In this document: positions 6,870 to 10,426 of the stretch, one piece after another | Layout: each line of letters opens with the position of its first letter | Numbering within the stretch: position 1 is the first letter of the stretch | DNA from: UBA12276 sp041476285 | Lineage (GTDB): Archaea; Micrarchaeota; Micrarchaeia; Micrarchaeales; Micrarchaeaceae | Length of the DNA stretch: 10,426 nucleotides | Direction of reading: 5' to 3' | Assembly (NCBI GenBank): GCA_041476285.1 | Contig: JBGOTD010000023.1 | Location: 1-10,426 of the forward strand | Made by a program: the position numbers and the translations under genes | The notes under the pieces: model-generated | The model's database searches: none | What the model saw: only the letters and a program-made list of their open reading frames with translations | What the model was told of the DNA's origin: nothing

Positions 6870-8414
6870 ATGCATAAAGGATATAGTAGACTATTAACAG
6901 GCAGAATCCTTACAGTGCTACTGTTTATTATATTGTCGATAGCAGGCATCGGTTTCTCTGTGTACTTATTTTATGTAGCAGTAAACCTTTACACGTATCT
7001 GCTTGCAACAGCCTTTGCGATACTTTCCGTGGTTGCTGCCATATTCAACATCCACGCCTCGGTCTGGTATTATAGATCCTTCCTTTATGATGATTATCTA
7101 GACGGGATAAAGAGCAAACTAAAGCCTGTTTCCAGATTTCCAACAGTTACTGTGGCAATCCCTGCATATAATGAAGATCCAAAAATGGTGGGGGCGAACC
7201 TAAAGGAGCTTCTAAAGATAAATTATCCGAGAAACAAGCTTGAGGTATATCTGCTTGACGACTCAACAGATGCGAAGGTTGCAAAAGGACTCAAAGGCAT
7301 TGCAACAAAATACGGCATCAATTATATTCATAGAGCCAAACGTGACGGCTTCAAGGCAGGTGCCCTTAACAACATGCTTAAGCATTCAAAAGGGGAATTC
7401 CTTGCAATATTTGATTCGGATGAGAGGATAATTGACAGGAATTTCCTTGTAGACCTGCTGCCTTATTTTGATGATGAGAAAATATCCTACATCCAAACGG
7501 AGAAGAGGTACTCTAAAGGCAATTTCTTTTCCGATTCTGTTGACATATTTGATGCATTTTTCTTCAAGTTCATACAGCCGGCAAGGGCGCTGAACAATAC
7601 AGCGGTATTTGCAGGGTCATGCGGCCTGATAAGAAGAAGCGCTTTAGACAAGATAGGGGGCTTTCCCGAATATATAATAGAGGATACTTTCTTCAGCTTC
7701 GAGTCTGACATGCATAATTACAAGAGCCTGTACGTGCCAAAGGTCTATGCGCTTGGCAGGCCGATAAAGACCTTTACTGATCTTTTGAAGCAACAGTGGC
7801 GCTACAACTACGGCGATACCCAATTCATAGGGTATTTCTTCAAGAGGAAGGGATTCACCAAGGGATCGCCGCTTTCCAACATGGACTACATAGCACACGG
7901 CTTTGGACTGAATTATCTATCTATTGTGCTCATACTATTCACGCTCATATCGATAGGCATCGTATTCTCGAACGTGCCATTTGCGCATATAAAGATCGCG
8001 GCGCTGCTTACAGAAAACAACCTGAGTTGGGATCTTGAACTTTTGGGATTCTTTGCATTTTCATTGTCATTGCTTACCCCCGTTATACTAACGAAGATAT
8101 ATTTCAAATCATGGAGCAAGGGCCTTATGGTATTCTTCCTGAACTATGCGCTTGCGTTTGTAAGGACAAAGGCAGCCATAGCCGCATTCATAAACATGAA
8201 TCCCGGAGCAAACTGGAACAGGCTGAAGCCGAAGAATTCGAATGGCATATTCTACCAGATTTACAAAACAAAAACCGAGATTGTTTTTGCATCAATTATG
8301 TTCGTGCTCGCATACGTAGCATTGTCCGAGGCGAACATTGCCGGAGGAATCTGGCTGACGTGGTATGGCTTTTTGTACATGCTCGCAACTGTTTTCCTAT
8401 TCAAATACGGTTGA
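6870..8414 (+). CDS. Membrane GT2 glycosyltransferase, cellulose-synthase-like
   Basis: A 514-residue processive-type GT2 protein. Two hydrophobic helices lie near residues 13-37 and 41-62. A cytoplasmic catalytic domain follows, with IPAYNE (97-102), the UDP-binding LLDDSTD (128-134), FDSDE (181-185), the base region IEDTFFS (270-276) and QQWRY (308-312). Several further membrane helices follow (about 347-366, 391-410, 417-436, 470-487, 493-511). The QxxRW motif of this superfamily appears as QxxRY. Such enzymes polymerise or add sugars from nucleotide donors and may export the chain, so a role in cell-surface polysaccharide or envelope glycan is plausible. The product cannot be told from sequence; no PilZ domain is present. 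The ATG at 6870 is supported by the TATA spacing. The TGA at 8412-8414 is 4 nt from the next start, so it forms a two-gene unit with the DUF424 gene. Confidence 0.88.
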   Translation: MHKGYSRLLTGRILTVLLFIILSIAGIGFSVYLFYVAVNLYTYLLATAFAILSVVAAIFNIHASVWYYRSFLYDDYLDGIKSKLKPVSRFPTVTVAIPAYNEDPKMVGANLKELLKINYPRNKLEVYLLDDSTDAKVAKGLKGIATKYGINYIHRAKRDGFKAGALNNMLKHSKGEFLAIFDSDERIIDRNFLVDLLPYFDDEKISYIQTEKRYSKGNFFSDSVDIFDAFFFKFIQPARALNNTAVFAGSCGLIRRSALDKIGGFPEYIIEDTFFSFESDMHNYKSLYVPKVYALGRPIKTFTDLLKQQWRYNYGDTQFIGYFFKRKGFTKGSPLSNMDYIAHGFGLNYLSIVLILFTLISIGIVFSNVPFAHIKIAALLTENNLSWDLELLGFFAFSLSLLTPVILTKIYFKSWSKGLMVFFLNYALAFVRTKAAIAAFINMNPGANWNRLKPKNSNGIFYQIYKTKTEIVFASIMFVLAYVALSEANIAGGIWLTWYGFLYMLATVFLFKYG

Positions 8415-8418
8415 ATGG

Positions 8419-8730
8419 ATGATATACATAAAAATACACAACACGGAAAATGGCAACATAATTGCCATGTGCGATTCCTCGCTCATAGAGAAGGTGCTGA
8501 AGAAGGGCGAGCTTGAGATAAACATAAGAGACTACTCAGACTTCTACAAGGGCGAACTCGTAAATACGGAAAAGGCAGTAGCAATGCTAAAGCCGAAAAA
8601 GCTCTATTCTGCGAACATCGTTGGCAAGGAATCGGTTGATGCCGCAATGAAGGGCGAGATAATACACAAGGATAGCATAAGAAAGGTGAATAGCATTCCG
8701 TATGCATATGCATTCAGGATAAAGTATTAG
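8419..8730 (+). CDS. DUF424 family protein
   Basis: A 103-residue protein of the archaeal DUF424 family, function unknown. Recognisable features are an N-terminal strand MIYIKIHN, IIAMCDSSLIEKVLKKGEL (15-33), the FYKGE motif (42-46), SANIVGKESVDAAMKG (64-79) and the C-terminal IPYAYAFRI. The start is set at the ATG of 8419 because family members begin at this strand. The longer in-frame reading from 8365 lies inside the GT2 gene. A nearby ATG at 8415 is in another frame. It follows the GT2 gene by 4 nt and is probably co-transcribed. Its TAG overlaps the TAA of the convergent NAC gene within the four bases TTAG. No catalytic signature or metal site is apparent. Confidence 0.87.
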   Translation: MIYIKIHNTENGNIIAMCDSSLIEKVLKKGELEINIRDYSDFYKGELVNTEKAVAMLKPKKLYSANIVGKESVDAAMKGEIIHKDSIRKVNSIPYAYAFRIKY

Positions 8731-9080
8731 TCCTCTTTCTCATTTGTAAGGTCAAGTATTGTCTTTGCTATGTCTCCCTTCTCTTCCATAAGCTTATTCC
8801 TTATAAGCTCCTTGTCTGTTAAGCCGGTTTTCTCTGCAACAAGGTCTATGTCTTCGTCAGTTATGTTTATCTGCAACGCCTTTTCGCTTTCCTTTATTTC
8901 GCCGCTGATCTGGAAGCTTACAGTGCCCTGCGCCTCTATTTTTGTAATCTGGGGGTTCTCTATTATGATGTTCTTGTCGCTTGTTTCTATCACAACCCTT
9001 TGTGCACTTATCTCGGATGATTTTATCCCCATTTTTGCCATTAAATTCTTCATTGTCCTTGGATCTATATTCGGCATCAT
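8727..9080 (-). CDS. nac: Nascent polypeptide-associated complex protein (alpha-NAC)
   Basis: About 117 residues (from the ATG at 9080). The N-terminus NIDPRTMKNLMAKMGIKS (4-21) matches the archaeal NAC start region. The NAC beta-barrel domain follows (about 25-65, with VVIETSDKNIIIENPQIT and GTVSFQISGE). A C-terminal UBA domain (about 72-113) contains ITDEDIDLVAEKTGLTDKEL and GDIAKTILDL. Archaeal NAC is a homodimer that binds near the ribosomal exit tunnel and contacts emerging chains. Start choice is uncertain: ATG codons lie at 9080 and 9077, and a GTG three codons upstream at 9089. The TATA box TATAAATA (9118-9111) predicts initiation near 9088, so translation is either leaderless from GTG or follows a very short leader to ATG. 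No Shine-Dalgarno sequence is seen. Its stop overlaps the convergent DUF424 stop. Confidence 0.92.
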   Translation of the reverse strand: MMPNIDPRTMKNLMAKMGIKSSEISAQRVVIETSDKNIIIENPQITKIEAQGTVSFQISGEIKESEKALQINITDEDIDLVAEKTGLTDKELIRNKLMEEKGDIAKTILDLTNEKED

Positions 9081-9110
9081 AAGTATCACAGTCTGAAAAC
9101 AAACATTTAT

Positions 9111-9120
9111 TATTTATATT
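9111..9120. promoter_or_regulatory. Overlapping divergent TATA elements, NAC / SRPBCC
   Basis: On the minus strand TATAAATA (9118-9111) is centred about 26 nt before the predicted NAC transcript start. On the plus strand the same bases give TTTATATT (9113-9120), 49 nt before the SRPBCC start, with a second candidate ATATTAAAT at 9129-9137 that would leave a leader of about 10 nt. The plus-strand run TTTATATTTCTTAATG (9113-9128) matches 15 of 16 bases of the uL30 promoter region (1277-1292). Confidence 0.45.
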
Positions 9121-9169
9121 TCTTAATGATATTAAATGTTACTTTTGTTTTATTATATAATGTGTTCAC

Positions 9170-9574
9170 ATGAAAAATGAGTTGAAAACCAAATCAATAA
9201 GGCAAACTGCATCTTTCAAGACAGATCCGGCTAAATTGTACGAATTGCTGATGGACTCCAAGAAGCATTCCGCATTTACCGAAGCTGATGCAAAAATAAG
9301 CAAGAATGTTGGCGGAAAATTCGAAGCTTATGACGGTTGGATAGAGGGCAAGAACATTAAGCTCGTGCCTAACAAAAAAATAGTCCAGAAGTGGAGAGGC
9401 TCGGATTGGCCAGAGTCACATTTTTCAGTTGTTACGTTTGAACTAAAAAGGAAAGGAACTGGCACACTACTGGTCTTTACGCAGAAAGGAGTGCCAGTAA
9501 GTGTGTACAGGGACATAAGCAGTGGCTGGAAAGAACATTATTGGACAAAGATGAAAAGGTACCTAAAGGAATGA
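9170..9574 (+). CDS. SRPBCC / AHSA1-like domain protein
   Basis: A 134-residue single-domain protein of the START/SRPBCC fold in the Aha1-C-terminal-like (AHSA1) group. The pattern is recognisable: IRQTASFKTDPAKLYELLMD (10-29), HSAFTEADAKIS, the GGKFEAYDGWIEGKN loop, KIVQKWRGSDWPESHFS and the final GWKEHYWTKMKRYL helix. This fold has a long C-terminal helix over a curved beta-sheet and often binds hydrophobic ligands or, in eukaryotic Aha1, stimulates Hsp90. The family is functionally broad, so no substrate or partner is assigned. It lacks a signal peptide or membrane segment and is presumably cytoplasmic. The ATG at 9170 is the first in-frame start and leads directly into the conserved strand. 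It diverges from NAC and converges with the kinase-like gene after 34 nt. Confidence 0.87.
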   Translation: MKNELKTKSIRQTASFKTDPAKLYELLMDSKKHSAFTEADAKISKNVGGKFEAYDGWIEGKNIKLVPNKKIVQKWRGSDWPESHFSVVTFELKRKGTGTLLVFTQKGVPVSVYRDISSGWKEHYWTKMKRYLKE

Positions 9575-9608
9575 ACGTAAGCACTCTGTCGAAGGCTTTT
9601 GCTGCAGC

Positions 9609-10190
9609 TTATAATCTTAATTTGCCACTTAGTTTTTCGAGCAGTGCCTCAATTTCCGCTTCAAGTTGTTCGATAGAACCGTTATTATCCAATTTGTATT
9701 CGACCATTGAGATGCATTTAAGCAGCTGCTGTTTTGCAGGGTCGGTATTCTCAAGTTCTCTTTTTTCCTTTGTCTTGAAGTCCTCAAAGCTAAGCACATC
9801 TCCATGTGCGCTTGAATTTTCTTTTACTCTTGCAACCGTGCGTTCAAACCGGACTTTTTGATCTGCAAATAATCCCACAATTGTCCCGCCGCGGGCATTT
9901 ATTTCGTCAACTTCTGAAGGATTACGGATAGACGTTATTATCAAATCTTTTGAATTTACAGATTCTACTGTCTTTTTACACCAATAATTGAAACCGAATT
10001 TTTGGCGGTACTCGTTCGCTAATAGAATCATTTCGCTTCTGTCCAGAAAGTTTTTCCCAAGCCTCTTAAGTTCATTTCTAATTTCTTGGCCCAGATCCTT
10101 GTGCACAAAATTATAGTGCTCGACAAGATATTGTGCAACTGTGTCCTTTCCTGAACCACTTAGACCAACAACACCAAGCAACATGCACAT
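9609..10190 (-). CDS. P-loop nucleotide/dephospho-CoA-kinase-like protein
   Basis: A 193-residue P-loop kinase-fold protein. Walker A is GLSGSGKD (9-16). HKDLGQEIRNELKRLG (30-45) occupies the substrate-binding position. DLIITSIRNPSEVDEI (82-97) resembles the equivalent D-G-hR-x-x-E-V stretch of the UPF0200/dephospho-CoA-kinase-like group. VRFERTVARV (113-122) may form the Arg-rich lid. FEDFKTKEKRELENTDPAKQ and the C-terminal NNGSIEQLEAEI complete the pattern. It resembles small AAA_17/AAA_18 kinases found in archaea and candidate-phyla bacteria. The phosphate acceptor (nucleoside monophosphate, dephospho-CoA or other) cannot be decided. The ATG at 10190 follows AAGAG directly. An in-frame ATG at 10184 sits 6 nt from that purine stretch and begins MLLGVVG, so it may be the true start. 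Confidence 0.82.
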   Translation of the reverse strand: MCMLLGVVGLSGSGKDTVAQYLVEHYNFVHKDLGQEIRNELKRLGKNFLDRSEMILLANEYRQKFGFNYWCKKTVESVNSKDLIITSIRNPSEVDEINARGGTIVGLFADQKVRFERTVARVKENSSAHGDVLSFEDFKTKEKRELENTDPAKQQLLKCISMVEYKLDNNGSIEQLEAEIEALLEKLSGKLRL

Positions 10191-10217
10191 CTCTTGTATT
10201 TATTTTACCATCGTTCC

Positions 10218-10228
10218 TTTTATTTTAT
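10218..10228 (-). promoter_or_regulatory. TATA box of the kinase-like gene
   Basis: ATAAAATAAAA on the minus strand is centred about 34 nt upstream of the ATG at 10190. It predicts a start near 10198 and a leader of about 8-14 nt, depending on which ATG is used. Confidence 0.45.
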
Positions 10229-10282
10229 CATTAGATTAGACTCTGCGGACTTATGGCATCAAGTCCATTGGACAAATACTGC

Positions 10283-10297
10283 TTTATAATATTATAT
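10283..10297 (+). promoter_or_regulatory. AT-rich TATA region before the GNAT-like gene
   Basis: TTTATAATATTATAT contains overlapping TATA candidates centred 35-43 nt before the ATG at 10331, giving predicted leaders of about 9-17 nt. A second AT-rich block, TTTAAATA at 10311-10318, is too close to the ATG to serve as its TATA box. The 140-nt gap 10191-10330 holds two divergent promoters and no gene that can be supported. Confidence 0.4.
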
Positions 10298-10330
10298 GAT
10301 AGCTAATATGTTTAAATACATTGAGATTTT

Positions 10331-10426
10331 ATGAAAATAGAAAAATTAAAAGAAAATGACGTTAGCGAATTTTGTAAATTTGCAAAAGGGATAATAGCCA
10401 AGACACCATATTATGATGAAGCCACC
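10331..10426 (+). CDS. Probable GNAT N-acetyltransferase, 3'-truncated
   Basis: Only the first 32 codons lie in the window. The sequence opens MKIEKLKENDVSEFCKFAK and continues to a TPYYDEAT stretch at the edge. A beta-strand followed by an 'END' turn and an alpha helix ending near TPYY is typical of the first element of many GNAT acetyltransferases, where the acetyl-CoA site comes later in the chain. The diagnostic CoA-binding R/Q-x-x-G-x-G/A motif is outside the window, so the family call is tentative. The ATG at 10331 follows GAG at 10323-10325, a weak ribosome binding site. The gene diverges from the kinase-like gene. Confidence 0.55.
   Translation, partial: MKIEKLKENDVSEFCKFAKGIIAKTPYYDEAT

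Noticed and set aside
8770..9096. A 108-codon plus-strand frame with hydrophobic, membrane-like composition
   Set aside because: It is antisense to the clear NAC gene, and its Ser/Phe/Ile-rich composition is what the complement of Lys/Glu/Asp codons gives.
9609..10190. Horizontal transfer of the kinase-like gene, based on about half CGN arginine codons
   Set aside because: uL30 in the same window also uses several CGN codons, so the contrast is too small to support transfer by eye.
10308..10334. Eight-codon ORF whose TGA overlaps the GNAT-like ATG, as a possible leader peptide
   Set aside because: No regulatory codon run or attenuator hairpin is visible, and the AT-rich promoter region easily yields such ORFs.
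1..10426. CRISPR array, transposon, toxin-antitoxin or defence system
   Set aside because: No regularly spaced repeats, terminal inverted repeats, transposase or integrase motifs, or toxin-like small gene pairs were found on either strand.

Overview
The window is archaeal chromosomal DNA. The evidence is archaeal-type uL30 and uL15, an archaeal CPSF-like beta-CASP nuclease, archaeal TruD, DUF424, an archaeal alpha-NAC, an EndoQ-type nuclease, AT-rich TATA boxes about 20-50 nt upstream of start codons, and an intron-containing serine tRNA without an encoded CCA. Very tight gene packing, an spc ribosomal cluster that does not continue into secY, and a non-canonical tRNA intron suggest a small-genome DPANN lineage, perhaps Micrarchaeota (ARMAN-like). 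That placement is inference; the archaeal assignment is firm.

Layout. 1-1164 (+): 3' part of an EndoQ-type DNA repair endonuclease, cut by the window edge. 1165-1318: promoter region. 1319-6669 (+): a compact probable operon of uL30, uL15, a GT4 glycosyltransferase, an archaeal coiled-coil protein, a CPSF-like ribonuclease and the tRNA pseudouridine synthase TruD. Its junctions range from a 4-nt overlap to 38 nt. 6680-6776 (-): tRNA-Ser(CGA) with a predicted 13-nt intron between positions 30 and 31, convergent with truD. 6870-8730 (+): a membrane GT2 glycosyltransferase followed 4 nt later by a DUF424 protein. 8727-9080/9089 (-): alpha-NAC, whose stop overlaps that of the DUF424 gene. 9170-9574 (+): an SRPBCC/AHSA1 protein, divergent from NAC. 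9609-10190 (-): a P-loop nucleotide-kinase-like protein. 10331-10426 (+): start of a probable GNAT acetyltransferase, cut by the window edge.

Most of the content is housekeeping. It covers translation (uL30, uL15, NAC, tRNA, TruD), RNA processing (beta-CASP nuclease), DNA repair (EndoQ) and surface or lipid glycosylation (GT4, GT2). No defence system, CRISPR array, transposon or integrase is visible. No gene-free stretch exceeds about 155 bases. The most notable features are the tRNA intron at an unusual site, the separation of uL30-uL15 from secY, and an operon joining ribosomal proteins to RNA-processing enzymes and an uncharacterised coiled-coil protein.
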